Source of the DNA: Eucommia ulmoides
Taxonomy: Eukaryota; Streptophyta; Magnoliopsida; Garryales; Eucommiaceae
Direction: 5' to 3'
Length of the DNA stretch: 64,000 nt
Assembly (NCBI GenBank): GCA_016647705.1
Contig: CM028329.1
Coordinates: 13,665,910-13,729,909 of the forward strand
Shown here: one piece after another, positions 41,733-54,216 of the stretch
Layout: every line of letters starts with the position of its first letter
Position numbering within the stretch: the first letter of the stretch is position 1
Made by a program: the position numbers and the translations under genes
Notes under the pieces: generated by a model
What the model was told of the DNA's origin: nothing
Database searches by the model: none
What the model saw: only the letters and a program-made list of their open reading frames with translations

Positions 41733-43458
41733 TGGTAGTGTGAAAATATGCACCGCTACTTACTCTCGCAAGTATACGAGGTCTAAGTTTTAGTATAGTG
41801 TGATCGTTAAGATCGGGGTTATCGTATCTACAGGGATTGTTGTCGTAACTATTGAGTACCGCGTTTGTCGTGGCCTAATTTTATCTAGGCGAAAAGCAAA
41901 TGTATTTAATTAATTAAACTAATACTAATATAACCTAAATTAACTACACTATTATGTTAATATATTTTAGGGTAAAGAATTGTATAGGGATTAACGTGTT
42001 TACAAATACGTGTTCGATTCCGATTTACTCCCGTTTACGTTGTTCTACCTATTTGACAATCTCGGTACGTAAACTCCGCCGTCACCTCTTTCGAGTGTAA
42101 GACGGGGGAATATATGACTTCGAGTCAACGGAAAAGTCCCCCTCAACGTCTTAACGACCCTAGGTCACGTGAGTCTCGCCCAGCATCATTGATTGCACAC
42201 AATCCAACTCCCTCCCGGGTTATTGGATCGTCACGTTGTATTTACCCTATTGACAATCTCCATTCTAAAACTCCCTCGCCACCTCTCCCGAGTGTAAGAC
42301 AAGGGATATAATGCGACTCCGAGTCAACGAAGAGGTCTCCCTCAACGTCTTAACGACCCTAGGTAGCATGTGTCTTGCCCTACGTCATCAATTGTCCACG
42401 ATTCAAACCCCGACCGGGTTATAGAATCGTGGCGTTTGTTTACCTTAATCCGAATTCGGGGTTTGTCAAAACCCCATATTCTCTATTTATCAATCTAAGC
42501 ATAATAAACAAACAATACGATAAATACAATCAAACTACGAAGAACAATCACAAACTAAACACTGAAATCACCCAAATAACGTATTTATAAATATATGTTA
42601 ATCCCTACTACAATCTATATTTAACTCGGGGCCATAGCCGCATATACAAGAAAATAACGAGCTAAATATGCTCACATGCTCCTAAGATAAAGAAATAATG
42701 AAAAACGATCAAAGAACTTAGCCTCGTCCGAAGATAAACCGCTAAGAACGCTCAACGATCGATTCGCCGCCTTCTCCACTTTGGGATGCGAGCTCCACTA
42801 CTAAAATTCCTAACCCTAGGCTTAAGTATAGCCTAAAGGTCTAAAAAATACAAGAGAGGGAAGAGAGGTGCCGGCCAAGGGGGAGGAGAGGGGATATTTA
42901 TAGCAAAAATATCCTAAAAATGTCTAAAAATATCTCAAGACAGTGTAGGGCAAATCTGCCTAGGCAGTGGAAATTGCGCCTAGGCGGAGTTAGGTCGGTT
43001 AAGTCTGATCGCCTGGGCGGTGAAGTAGGTGGTGGACTAGAGAACATTCTGTTGGATATTCGCCTAGACGGTAGAATTTCCACCTAGGCAAGCGGCTGTC
43101 AGTAGCCCTTCTTCGTCCTCTGCTGGATTTTTGCCTAAGCGGTAGAAATTCTGCTCAGGCGGTCGTCCGTCAGTAACATTTTGCTCTCCTCTGCATCTTC
43201 ACCGCTTAGGCGGTGGTCTGGACGCCTAAGCGGTGGGCCTGTTTCACTTTTTAGCCTCTGAGCTTGTTTACCACCGTAACTTCGAACCGCTTGGGTTCGA
43301 TCTCATCGTTTTAGCTCCAGTTTCCTATTTTTTTGTCCCACACACCTGAGTTATACAAAAAGTATGAAAACTAATTAAAACATAAAAAAAATAACTATAA
43401 ACATATTCGAAAACTAACCAATTCAGATTAGAAATAGATAGATTTTTCACACCTATCA
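41733..43458 (-). repeat. 3' LTR of element 2, full length
   Basis: 1726 bases. It contains a cluster of nine imperfect palindromes of the CCGCCTAGGCGG type (42957-43236) and a TATA box (42893-42903). Confidence 0.85.
42893..42903 (-). promoter_or_regulatory. LTR TATA box of element 2
   Basis: The minus strand reads CTATAAATATCCCC, about 55 bases downstream of the palindrome cluster. The 5' LTR lacks this region. Confidence 0.6.
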
Positions 43459-45470
43459 ATACCCCTAAACTAAAAATTTGGCTAGTCCTCGAGCCAAACA
43501 CACACACTAAAATGAAAAATAAACAAACTGAAATAAATAACAAACAACCTAAAAACAATCTAAACATAACAACATGCGAGTTTTGACTTCTTCTAACGGC
43601 CTATTTATTTTTCCCTCAACAACTGCTAGTTATATCGAGTTCAGGCGGTAACACACATCATGAGGTTCTAGATTTTTTACATGAAATAATGGCAAACGCT
43701 ATTCTAGATCCTTTGAACATGTTAGTGCGAGACTCAATAATATAACTATACAACGATCGGATTGGATTATCCACCAACGAAATTCATGATTTAAGGATTA
43801 CTATGAGCTGGATTGGGGTCCACTCTCCACTAATGTAGGTTTAGTAGTTCATGAAGATCATTAGGGCTTGGTTCGGTTAAGGTATATTTGGCCAAGGGTA
43901 ATTTGGAATAGAAAAACGGGTTAATGTTGTTAACTTAACGTTACCCAAGGCTCAACGCTTGGCACATTCACTCTCAAATCCCCATAGGAATATTGGAAAC
44001 AATCCCAAACATGCATTTAAGACCGACGTACTCACTTGCCAAAATAAACGGAAATAAAAATCGTATTTACATTTGATTTTTTTTTTCTATTTGTTTTCTT
44101 TTCTTTTCAACGAACACACCCCCAAACTTATTTTATTGTTACAATTGAAGGGGTGTGTGAAATACAAATAAAAAAAATGACAAGTGAGTACTCAAATACC
44201 GAACCAATTAGAAGTTCGCCCTAAACCCAATCGCTCACATCAAGAAGCCTTTGCAAAGGCTAACTTGATTCACTCAAATGCGCCTTTAAATTCAACGATT
44301 AAGGACTAGAAGGAATTCAATTGGCCATGGTATTGGTTTATGTGTTCTGAATTGAATTTTCATTTAGTCTTCGACAGGGTAACGAGGGATATTCATGTTA
44401 CAAGGTAGGCTTAAAAAGGCTCAAGCGACAAAGAGAATTCCTAAATCACGTCTCCTGAACTACCTCGCCTAGGATTTCGCCTCAAGCTTTCCCTCAATTA
44501 AGTTCTAGAATCCTTAATGTGTCATGAATTCGGTTAATCGATAATTGTCCTCAAATCAATTGAATAAAAATACATTGAGTCTATGTGCCTGTGCAAATTA
44601 GGATCTACAATAATTTTTACCAAAAAGCATAGTCAAGCACACAGAATCACACATGCATGGGTATTACCCTTGACCTTGAAAACAACTAGGGGTAATCTCA
44701 TCATCGGGTAACGGCCCAGATGAATGCAAAACTCAACATATAATAACAACACACAAAAACATAAACACATTCTAACCTAAACACACATGCAATACGGAAA
44801 AATAATAACACATAAACTAACATACTACTACTACACATCACCCCCAAACTCAAAGTGGACAGTGTCCTCAGCGAACCCAATCATCAATCTCAACATATGA
44901 AATTTAAAGCATGCTGACGAAGGGTGTTTAGAACACTTACCTGGGAGGCGAGAGGATCTCGCCTCCGAATCAAGTCGGATGGGATGGATTTAATTTATTT
45001 GACCTTGGGTTGCCTCCCAAGAAGCGCGTGGTTTAATGTCCTTGGCCCGACATTCAGAACGCCCTCAAGATTGGCGAGGTTTTGCTTTGATCGGCTCAAT
45101 CTCTCAACGAAATGCCTTACCGGCTTATGTGTTTGGCCAAGCACAATAAACGGCTTGGAATCCCGTAAAAAAGGATGCATCAATACCCATCGATCTAACA
45201 TCGGCACGTACCCTGCATTGGAAACAAAAAACAAAACTACAAACAAAAATTATATACAAAGAAATGCCTAAAGTAAAATTAAGTCATTTACACACAATTT
45301 CAATAATAACGAAATCACCAATCCCCCGGAAATACGAAACACTTGCTTTTCCTATCTAAAACTTAAGTCCTGAGCCGTTACCACGTTTTTCCGACAATAA
45401 CATCAAAACAATCCCCGGCAACGCACCGAAAACTTGGGGACGAGGCCGGGAACAGAATTTGATAAACAAC
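43459..45470 (-). other. Interior of element 2, no pol
   Basis: Aligns in patches with 31140-33700 of element 1 (GAAGACATTAAATCAAGCGC region, lead-in to the 3' LTR). No catalytic domain is present. Confidence 0.7.
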
Positions 45471-45491
45471 CAATCCCCGGCAACGGCGCCA
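45471..45491 (-). other. Primer binding site of element 2
   Basis: The minus strand reads TGGCGCCGTTGCCGGGGATT plus G, the Athila-type site. Confidence 0.85.
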
Positions 45492-45497
45492 AAAACT

Positions 45498-47003
45498 TGG
45501 TAGCGCGCAAATATGCGCTGCTACTTACTCTCGCAAGTATACGATGTCTAAGTTTTAGTATAGTGTGATCGTTAAGATCGGGTTATCGTATCCACAGGGA
45601 TTGTTGTCATTACTATCGAGTACCGTGTTTGTCATGACATAATTTTATCTAGGCGAAAAGCAAATGTATTTAATTAATTAAACTAATATTAATATAACCT
45701 AAATTAACTACACTATTATGTTAATATGTTTTAGAGTAAAGAATTGTATAGGGATTAACGTGTTTACAAATACATGTTCGATTCCGATTTACTCCCGTTT
45801 ACGTTGTTCTACCTATTAAACAACCTCGGTACGTAAACTCCGCCGCCACCTCTTCCGAGTGTAAGACGGGGGAATACATGACTTTGAGTCAACGGAGTAG
45901 TCCCCCTCAACATCTTAACGACCCTAGGTCACGTGAGTCTCACCCAGCATCATTGATTGCACACAATCCAACTCCCTCCCGGGTTATTGGATCGTCGCGT
46001 TGTATTTACCCTATCGACAATCTCCGTTTTAAAACTCCCTTGCCACTTCTTCCGAGTGTAAGACGAGGGATATAACGCAACTTCGAGTCAACGAAGAGGT
46101 CTCCCTCAACGTCTTAACGACCCTAGGTAGCATGTGTCTTGCCCTACATCATCCATTGTCCACGATTCAAACCCCGACCGGGTTATAGAATCGTGGCGTT
46201 TGTTTACCTTAATCCGAATCCGGGGTTTGTCAAAAATCCCGTATTCTCCATTTATCAATCTAAGTATAATAAACATATAATACGATAAATATAATCAAAC
46301 TACGAAGAACAATCACAAACGAAACACCGAAATCGCCCAAACAACGTATTTATAAATATATGTTAATCCCTACTACAATCCATATTTAACTCGGGGCCAT
46401 AGCCGCATATATAAGAAAATAACGAGCTAAATATGCTTATATGCTCCTAAAAATATCCTAAAAATATCTAAAAATAACTCAAGATAGTGCAGGGAAAATC
46501 CGCCTAGGTGGTGGAAATTACGCCTAGGCGGAGTTAGGTCGGTTAAGTTTGATCGCCTGGGCGGTGAAGTAGGCGGTGGACTAGAGAACATTCTATTGGA
46601 TTTTTACTGAGGTGGTAGAATTTCCGCCTAGGCGAGCGGCTGTCAGTAGCCCTTCTTCGTCCTCTGCTGGATTTCCGCGTAAGCGGTAGAAATTCCGCTC
46701 AGGCGGTCGTCCGTCAGTAATATTTTTCTCTTCTCTTCTTCTTCACCGCTTAGGCGGTGGTCTAGACACCTAAGTGGTGGGCCTGTTTCAGCTTTTAGCC
46801 TCCGACCTTGTTTATCCACCGTAACTTCAAACCGCTTTGGTTCGATCTCATCGTTTTAGCTCCAGTTTCCTATCTTTTTGACCCACACACCTGAGTTATA
46901 CAAAAAGTATGAAAACTAATTAAAACATAATAAAAATAACTATAAACATATTCGAAAACTAACCAATTCGGATTGGAAATAGATAGATTTTTCACACCTA
47001 TCA
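45498..47003 (-). repeat. 5' LTR of element 2, promoter region deleted
   Basis: 1506 bases. Relative to the 3' LTR it lacks about 220 bases equivalent to 42683-42903, which carry the TATA box and presumed transcription start. The palindrome cluster is retained (about 46498-46780). Confidence 0.85.
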
Positions 47004-47247
47004 GTTGGCGACCGAACGACGGTGATTCAGCTAGTCGCTGGCGTCGAATGGGGGATGGAGATAGCGATGGAGGAAGACGGGTGAGAGAGTGAGAGTCAGA
47101 TGATAGAGAGAGAGCGAGACAGACGCGGAGGTGGGGGGGAGGGGATGTAACCCTAATATTTATATTTTGTTATATAAGTTGGTTATGATGATCCAACGGC
47201 TACCAATATTCAGAGACATCCAATGGCTACCAATATAAATAAGTTGA

Positions 47248-47249
47248 TT

Positions 47250-47289
<40 letters not shown>

Positions 47290-48527
47290 AATTTGCGAAT
47301 AATAAAATTTTAAAAAATTATAAATTTTATTAAAAATAACAATTTTTAGCATTTCGTTGATTAATAATATTTTTAATAGTCAGTTAATATTTTTCTGTAG
47401 ATTAAATTATTAGTAGGAAGAAATTTTTAATCGTTGTTATAATAATTTTTATACAGATAATAATGACTTAATAAATTGGGCGGTTAGTAATTTCGTATAA
47501 TAAAAAAAAATTGGGAATGGGAAATAGTTCATTTTAGGGTCACACATTGCATATTAGGTTATTTTAGATAAATTCTTAGTTTAGGCCATTTGGCTGTTAG
47601 GTTTGCAGGCGACGCCGACCGTGTAGCATTCGGACGATAGTATTTTTAATACTGCAAAAATCGAGATGAGTGTATTGTCTTCTATGTAAATTGTAAAATT
47701 ATATTTCATATTAAAATGTGGAAACAAAAAGGTTTATTAAAATAGATTATTTTATGACGTTATGCGGATCAAGTAAGTTTTTAAATGTAAAATGTGGTTT
47801 TGTTATCCGACTATGCCATAGTGCAATTCCGATAGGAAGGCATGTCCTGTGGAATGTTGTTGGTCCTAACAGGAGGGTATATCCTCTTGGACGTTGTGTT
47901 GTGACCTGATAGGGGGACAAGTCCTACAGGTGATTGATATATGTTGTTATTGTTGATGATGATGATTATCATCATGATATGGTGGTTTATACCACGTGTT
48001 GGCTCCTACCATTAGAGATATTAAATGGCCCTGACACTAATAGCCACCTTAGATGACAAAGTTGGACATGTTACAGTACCGTTATAACTCCCGATCTGAG
48101 GTAAATGATCATATGACTGACAAGAAAGTATGTTATTTTATTATATACAAGTGAGTTGGTCAATTGATTTAAATTCGGTTGTTCTACTACGATGATATTT
48201 TTGTTAAGGTTCAGATATGCCTAGTGTGATTATATTTTACTAGAAAGTTGATTTTGATCAAATTACTTGATCCATAAAAATATTTTTATATTATGAAGAC
48301 AGTACACTGCTAAAACATTTAGATAGATATTGGTCTACTACTAAAAATAGGTAGAATCAGAGTATAGAATGATTACTGAGATTTTCTAAAAAAAAATTGT
48401 ATAGATATCATTGTTATTCTCCTCAAAATAGTGCAGCTGAAGCGTGATGGTGGAGTGGTTTGTCTTTTGGCTCTATTTCTCCATAGGGGAAACCTAGTGA
48501 CGGCCCTTGGAAAATCGAGTCATGACA
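47248..48527 (+). mobile_element. AT-rich spacer and gypsy-like LTR remnant
   Basis: A TA run occupies about 47254-47287. From about 47525 the sequence has the look of a plant gypsy LTR and ends AATCGAGTCATGACA at 48527. No partner LTR or internal domain could be matched. The short frame at 47718-47909 has no motif. Confidence 0.35.
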
Positions 48528-49330
48528 TTTAGGGTCCATTTCTTACTTTGGTGTTGGTGTTGGTGTTCTCCTTAGAGATTCTCTCTCATTTTTCATACCA
48601 CACATTTTTGTGCACAACTGAGGATGGGATAATGAGCTTAACTTGGTCGATTGATCTTGGTCGGCGTCTTGTGCTCAACTCAGCATCATAATGATCATTT
48701 CTAAATTAGACAATGTCCGATCTCAGAACTCAGAGCTCGAAAAGACTAGGTCTTGGTTCGGTCATAAAAAAAAAATTATTTCTTATTCTCGGTTTTTCGT
48801 TTTTTCATCAGTAAATTGTTGTTCTCAGTTGTTTTACCATATCCGCGACTTCCTTGCCCCCAGCCTAGCACCAGAGCAAAATATGGTGAGCTTGGGTGGT
48901 AGGTTATGCTTGAGAATGGTACTCGCGTGGCATCTGGCCCTCGAAGTCCCTAGAGGTGCGACACTATGGTCGATTTCTTGTGGTAAGTCATAGGTGAGTT
49001 ATCCTTAGTCGGGCTCATCCCTAATCCCTTTCGGGTTATCCCAGTGTGGTCCTTACAAGAGCATTGTCCCTTTGTATTGCTTGAGCTCAACTCGGCTTTA
49101 AAGGGTTAGATACATAGCCGTAGGCCCTCAGACCCCATCGAAGTTCAACCCTTAGTAGATGACCTTAGTCTATCCATAGGTTTGGACTATCAACTTGTGT
49201 AGGGGGTCCGATTTTCACTTTCAATGTTGTGCACTGGGATGCCATTCCTGTAGATATGCGCACGAGTCACTAACACATTTGCATTGAACACTTTTTCATC
49301 GAAGAGGAATTTCTTTACACATTGAAATTT
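48528..49330 (-). other. 3' untranslated tail of gypsy copy A
   Basis: Rich in AGCTCGG/GAGCTC words, lying between the integrase end and the missing 3' LTR. The plus-strand frame at 48691-48993 has no recognisable motif and is not called. Confidence 0.4.
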
Positions 49331-49399
49331 CTAAACTTCAAAGCCTTTTACAATGATTTCCTCACCCATACCAAGTAGCATTTTAAGTGCTCGGCATTC

Positions 49400-50420
49400 C
49401 AGGGTTACCTTAATAGGACTCATACCTCCATCTAGAGCTCGTACGTGCTCGGTTGTGCAATTCGGGTGACTTTTTACATCCTTTCCCATGTGGGGTCTAA
49501 CTTTTCGACATTTAGTTCCTTAGTGGCCAAGGTAACCTTCCTGAGGATGAGGTCGCCCACGTCAAATGACCGTGGTCGAACCCTTCTGTCATAGTACTGG
49601 GTCTTTGACTGTTGATTAGCTGCTTACCACAATCAATCCAATTCCTTTATCTCCTCGAGAATATCAAGGTTTATAGCCAAGGCTACGGCATTCTCTACAG
49701 GGTCAAAGGTTATGGACATCCTGGGCAAAGGCATACAAATCTTGGATCTGAACGTCATCGAGAAGGGAGTCTCCCCGGTGGGGGTTGTTGTTGTGTGATA
49801 CACTCAAAGAACGGGGTATACATCTAAAACCCATATTTCTTTTGACTTTTCCAATCTTATATTGAGACTATGCAGGATCATCCATTTAGTGACTTCTACT
49901 TGTCCGTTCTCTTGTGGGTGCATTGGAAAGGAGAAATGGGTCTCGATCCCCAGCCCGACACAGAAATATGAGAAGAGATCACTGTCGAACTATTTACCAA
50001 TCTCAGACACAATAGCCCTAGGTTTACCAAAGTGGCAGACCTTGCTTCTCCATACGAAATCTCTGATCTTCTCTTCCGTGATCCATGATAAGGACTCGAT
50101 TTCTACCCATTTCGTGAAGAATTAATTGGTAACGATATGAAACTTTATCTGCTTAGTCCTTTAGAGGAATGGTCCTAGAAGGTCAAAGCCCTACTAGGCG
50201 AAGGGCCACGTGCTCGTCATTGGGACGAGGATGATTCGGGGCATCTGGGGATAAGGTGCGAAAATCTGGCACTTGTCACATTTCTTAGTGAACTCCATGG
50301 TGTCTTTGTTCATCTTTGGCCAAAAGTATCCTTGGTGGATTAGCTTGTGGACGAGTGTGTTCCCCCCCGAGTAGTTGCCACAAACTTCCTCGTGGACCTC
50401 CGTTAGTACGTATTCAGCCT
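49400..50420 (-). pseudogene. Gypsy copy A: integrase region
   Basis: Reading down the minus strand: zinc-binding part HQGYFWPKM with KKCDKCQIFA, then FFTKWVEIESL, VSEIGK*FDSDLFSYF, HPQENGQVEVTKWMI, and near 49500-49600 RPRSFDVGDLILRKVTLATK. The acidic residue of SDNG has changed (SEIG) and several in-frame stops occur, including TAG at 49990-49992 and TAA at 49624-49626. It integrates element cDNA in intact relatives; here it cannot be functional. Confidence 0.8.
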
Positions 50421-50689
50421 CTTGTTAAGGTCCTGAGAGCAATTTATTATATAGGATGCCATCGATAAGTGTATTCTCTTGGCCGATAACTCATTCGCCT
50501 AGCTTCAACACGGTCACCTGGAAGGGTTCCGTGCTGCAAATAATCTCTATTTGGGACCATCTAGGTCGGCTCATTGGTAAGGGTATAGATCGTGGATTCC
50601 TGATCGGATGTTGTTGTGCTTAGCCCATCCAAATATTTGACAGAGGCGATTCTCTTTGAGGTGAACTTCACTGCGGATGCCAGGTTGGC

Positions 50690-51100
50690 AAGGGCATTGG
50701 CGTGTTTGTTATCTTCTTAGGGAATTTGGCTCACTTGGATTTTTTTGAAGTTCTCCATGAGTGCCTTTACCCTTCCAAGATAAACAGTCTTGCTCGGATC
50801 CTTATCCATGTACTCTCCATTAAATTAGTTAGAGACAATATGTGAGTCATAGAAGACATAGATTTTTCGCGTTGAATTCCCTCGCTAGATGGAGTCTGGA
50901 GAGTCGGGCCTCGTACTTGGTTTTATTGCTTATAGTCCATAAGGCTAGTCTGAGGATGTATTCCACCTCTTCTCTGTCGGTATCCATGAGAACTATCCCA
51001 CCCTCGCATCCACCAGTGTTGGAGGATCCATTCATAAAGAGCTACCACATACCTGGGTCAAGATCAATTACCGAACTGGGTTGGGATGAAGTCCCTTCAA
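50690..51100 (-). pseudogene. Gypsy copy A: RNase H region
   Basis: MNGSSNTGGCEGGIVLMDTD then VEYILRLALWTISNKTKYEA match the plant gypsy RNase H (consensus VDGSSN.xGxGxGxVL, then NNEAEYEALLAGL). The first catalytic Asp of VDGSS is Asn. A TAG precedes this motif at 51042-51044. Confidence 0.8.
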
Positions 51101-51314
51101 GGACATCACTAGCCAAGACGGACTGGGGACCTCTCCCCTATAGGAAAGGGGTACCATGGTCCATGTTGGGCACCTCAAGAAAGGTGTATTCGGCTATGAA
51201 GTCAGCAAGGACTTGTCCCTTGATGGTCGTCCTTGGTAGATAGTCTATGTGACACTTTCCGAGCTCAAGGCTATACTTCATAAGCTATCCTGAGATGTCA
51301 GGAGAGTGGACGAC

Positions 51315-52600
51315 TTATCTTAGAGGCTGTTTAGTTAGGACGATGATTACATGTGCTCTAAAATACTGCCTTAGATTTCTCGATGCAATGAGTAGGGTAT
51401 AGGCGAGTTGTTCAAACTGTAGGTACCTTGTATCAGTATCGGAGAAGACCTTACTGGAGTAGTACACCGGGCTCTGAGTGTCACTCTCTTCACTAACAAG
51501 TGTTGCACTCTTCTCTGAATCCAAGACAGTGATATATAGGAATAAATTTTCTCCCTCATTTGGGGTGCTGAGTAGAAGAGCCCCGGAGAGATAGGTCTTG
51601 AGTTCTTGAAAGGCAGCCTCACACTCGTTCGTCCATTAAAAGTTATGGTTACCTCGAAGGACCTTAAAAAAGAAAAGGCACTTCTCCATGAAGAGTGAGA
51701 TGAAACAATTAAGGCCATCAGCCTGATCAATGTTAGCATCAATACCATGCTGGGACACCATGTAGCCCAAACATTTCCCTGCTAAGACCCTAAATATGCA
51801 CTTGCTGGGATTGAGCTTCATTATACTAGCTTAAAGATTGTCGAAGCAATTTCTAAGGTGAGCGACATGAGTGAAGGCTTGGGAGCTCTTCATGGGCATG
51901 TCCGCTATGTACACTTCCTTTATCGAGCTGATCTCCTCCTTAAACATTTTGTTCACCAACCTCTCAAAGGTGGTCCCAGCATTGCGAAGACCAAAAGGCA
52001 TAACTTTATAGCAATAGGTCCCTTTATCCTTGATGAACGAGGTTTTGTTTTTGTCTAGAGAGAACGTGGGTATTTGGTTGTAGCCAGCATAGGCATCAAG
52101 GAAGCTTAAAAGCTCATGCCCTGCCGTTGCATCGATGATAAGATCTATCCTCAGTAGGGAAAAAATCCTTTGGGTATGCTTTGTTCAGATCTTTGAAATC
52201 CACGTAGAGGCACCACTTCTTCTGTGGCGAGGACTACTTTGGAGAGCTAGTTAGGAAACTTGACCTCCTCCACCATGGTAGATTTCACTAACTTGTCTAT
52301 TTTCTGCTCTGGGTAGAATTTCCTACGCTTTTGCCTCATGGGAGGATGATGTGGGTTGATATGGAGATGATGCATGGCCACGCTTGGGTTAATCCTTGGA
52401 AGCTCATCATAGGACCATGTAAACATATCATAGTTTCTCCGGAGAAGGTCGATGAGCTAGACTCGCTAATCCAAACCAAGCTTAGCACAGATTATGACCG
52501 TCTTTTCCTCAATAGTTGGATGAATAGACATCTCTAATAATTTCTCGTGAGGCTGGAGATAGGGTTCCTCATCACGATGGTCATCGATGGGCATAGTCCC
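51315..52600 (-). pseudogene. Gypsy copy A: reverse transcriptase region
   Basis: Contains, in order, the N-terminal lead-in near 52250-52450, KEEISSIKEVYIADMPMKS near 51885-51945, MKLNPSKCIFRVLAGKCLGY (51821 downward), and QSPVYYSSKVFSDTDTRYLQ. The catalytic YIDD is YIAD (Ala codon at 51903-51905), so polymerase activity would be lost. Stops and shifts break the frame throughout. Confidence 0.82.
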
Positions 52601-52639
52601 CGGCTCAGTCAAGGCCTTGAGCTTAGCATTCCCTCCTAG

Positions 52640-53383
52640 AGCATGCCTTGGATGACTCTTGGTCTCCCTTCACTTTTCCAATCCCCTGGTCGGTGGAAAA
52701 CTTTATTATTTGGTAATACAGGGAGCAAACGACCCTCAGGGTAGCAACGGTCGAACGACCTATGATTGCATTGTAGGCGAGGGTAGGGATGTCAACGATC
52801 TGGGTTTGGCTCAATTTCATACAAAACCAAATCCAAATTATTTAACATATACAAAACCAAAACCAAAACCAAATTATTTAACATATATAAAACCAAAACC
52901 AAAACTGCTAGGTTTTTTAAATGGTTTTTAAATCGGACCATTTAATTTTAACTGAAACAGCGAAATCGTGAAGCCGTTTAAGATTTTTAAATTTTATAAA
53001 AAATCAAAACAAAAACCAAAACCTTGGACCATTGTTTCGTATATATGAACAAAAACATAACTAAAATATAAAATATAAATTCCCAAAATAAAAACCAAAC
53101 CACGAAACTATTAATTGAAAACATTCCTAAACAAATAAAATACAACAATAAAATCATAGATAATAGTCACAAATAATAGAAATAGTCTCCAATCATTTTC
53201 ATACATTCTCATATATGACTTGATGAGGCGAATCAAGGAGCAACTGATGGTCAAGAGATAACAATCGATAGATGAGAGAGAGAAAATGAAGAGAAAGATG
53301 AAGATGAAGAGTGAACAAGAAATCTGAGAACAGACGAAGTGAATAAAATAAACCCTAGCAATTGCTTGCCTGTAAGCACACAC

Positions 53384-53433
<50 letters not shown>

Positions 53434-54216
53434 TAGGATTAAAGTGTAAAATGATTAAAAGTGTAAATAAATAAAAAAGAGATTAAACTATAAATATTTG
53501 ATAAATAAAAAAAAAATAGATATATATATTATGTGGGTTACACGGTTACGTAGTTCGGCTCAAGGTTCGGTCAAATGGTTTGGTTACATGGTTCGTTTAC
53601 GTGGTTATTATCCCAAAACCAAAATGAAAATCGCTTCAATTTTTAAATTTAAAACCAAAACCAAAACCATTTAGTCTATTTCAAGACGGACCAATCGGTT
53701 CGGTTCTATCGATAACCCGTCGGTTTGATTTATTTTTTCCATCTTTAGGCAAGGGCCTATCCACAATGAGGAACTTGGTCCAAACTGTGGCCAACCTGGG
53801 CTTTGACCCCACTATGATGGGTAAGCATATCCATCCGAGTGAGTTGACGATGTCCCCTCAAAGTTGACAAGGGGAGACTTGGTGAGCTGCATAGTGTTTG
53901 GCTCAACCTTGATCTTATTGAAGGCCTACTTGAAAATGATATCGGTAGAATTATTCCTATTGACTAGAATACGCCCCATATTATAATGATTATTCAAGGC
54001 AGATATTACTAGAGCATCATCATGGGGCGTGTGAACTCCACGGAGGTTGGCCTCGCTAAAGGAGATGATGTTGTCCGAGGTGGTATCGACCGTGCTCACC
54101 TCGTACAAGTCTTGGTCGGCCTTCTTCTTTGCCTTTTGCTCGTACCTTTTTCTGGAAGAGAAAGTCTCATCACCTAGGTCGACTCCACCATGGATGACGT
54201 TAATTGTATCGTCCAT
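52640..54216 (-). pseudogene. Gypsy copy A: protease region, interrupted by a hAT-like element
   Basis: The front half is at 53926-54216 (LRGVHTPHDDALVISALNNH, then ILVNRNNSTDIIF, where the family has VDTGSS or VDGGSS). The back half resumes at 53756-53860 and, after the insertion 52784-53747, at 52640-52783 (ATLRVVCSLYYQIIKFSTDQ). The catalytic Asp is Asn. Confidence 0.78.
52784..53747. mobile_element. hAT-like non-autonomous element in gypsy copy A
   Basis: Starts TAGGGATGTCAACG and ends CCATCTTTA. The flanking 8-mers GGCGAGGG (52776-52783) and GGCAAGGG (53748-53755) form an 8-base target duplication with one change. The interior is non-coding with many AAAACCAAAACC words and a CA/TA compound microsatellite (53378-53432). 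It shares words such as GGTTACGTAGTTCGG-like blocks with the element at 8209-9091 in the opposite orientation. Confidence 0.75.

Larger units (their letters stand above)
41733..47003 (-). mobile_element. Athila-like LTR retrotransposon (element 2), minus strand, perfect GTTGG target duplication
   Basis: GTTGG flanks both ends (41728-41732 and 47004-47008). The 3' LTR is 41733-43458 and the 5' LTR 45498-47003; on the minus strand they run TGATAGGTG to GCTACCA. The primer site TGGCGCCGTTGCCGGGGATT (45471-45491, minus) is an exact match to the Athila-type site. The 2-kb interior has no gag or pol domain; the minus frame 44995-45246 ends in LLGRQPKVK, the translated form of the conserved CTTCTTGGGAGGCAACC region. 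It belongs to the same broad family as element 1 and is non-autonomous. Confidence 0.88.
37030..47247 (-). mobile_element. Probable Helitron, minus strand, interrupted by element 2
   Basis: On the minus strand the sequence at 37061-37030 reads a perfect 9-bp-stem hairpin, ACCCGTGCC TTTA GGCACGGGT, then six bases, then CTAG followed by T. That is the form of a Helitron 3' end (hairpin, CTRR, insertion between A and T). A candidate 5' end A|TCAACTTATTTA is at 47247. No Rep/helicase is visible, so it would be non-autonomous. A second, mismatched hairpin at 37967-37988, and the repeated stretch after each hairpin, suggest older Helitron ends nested inside. Removing element 2 leaves about 4.9 kb. 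The 5' end is a guess. Confidence 0.4.

Noticed and set aside
44924-45271. 115-codon plus frame in element 2
   Set aside because: It lies antisense to the conserved retrotransposon leader shared with element 1 and has no domain.
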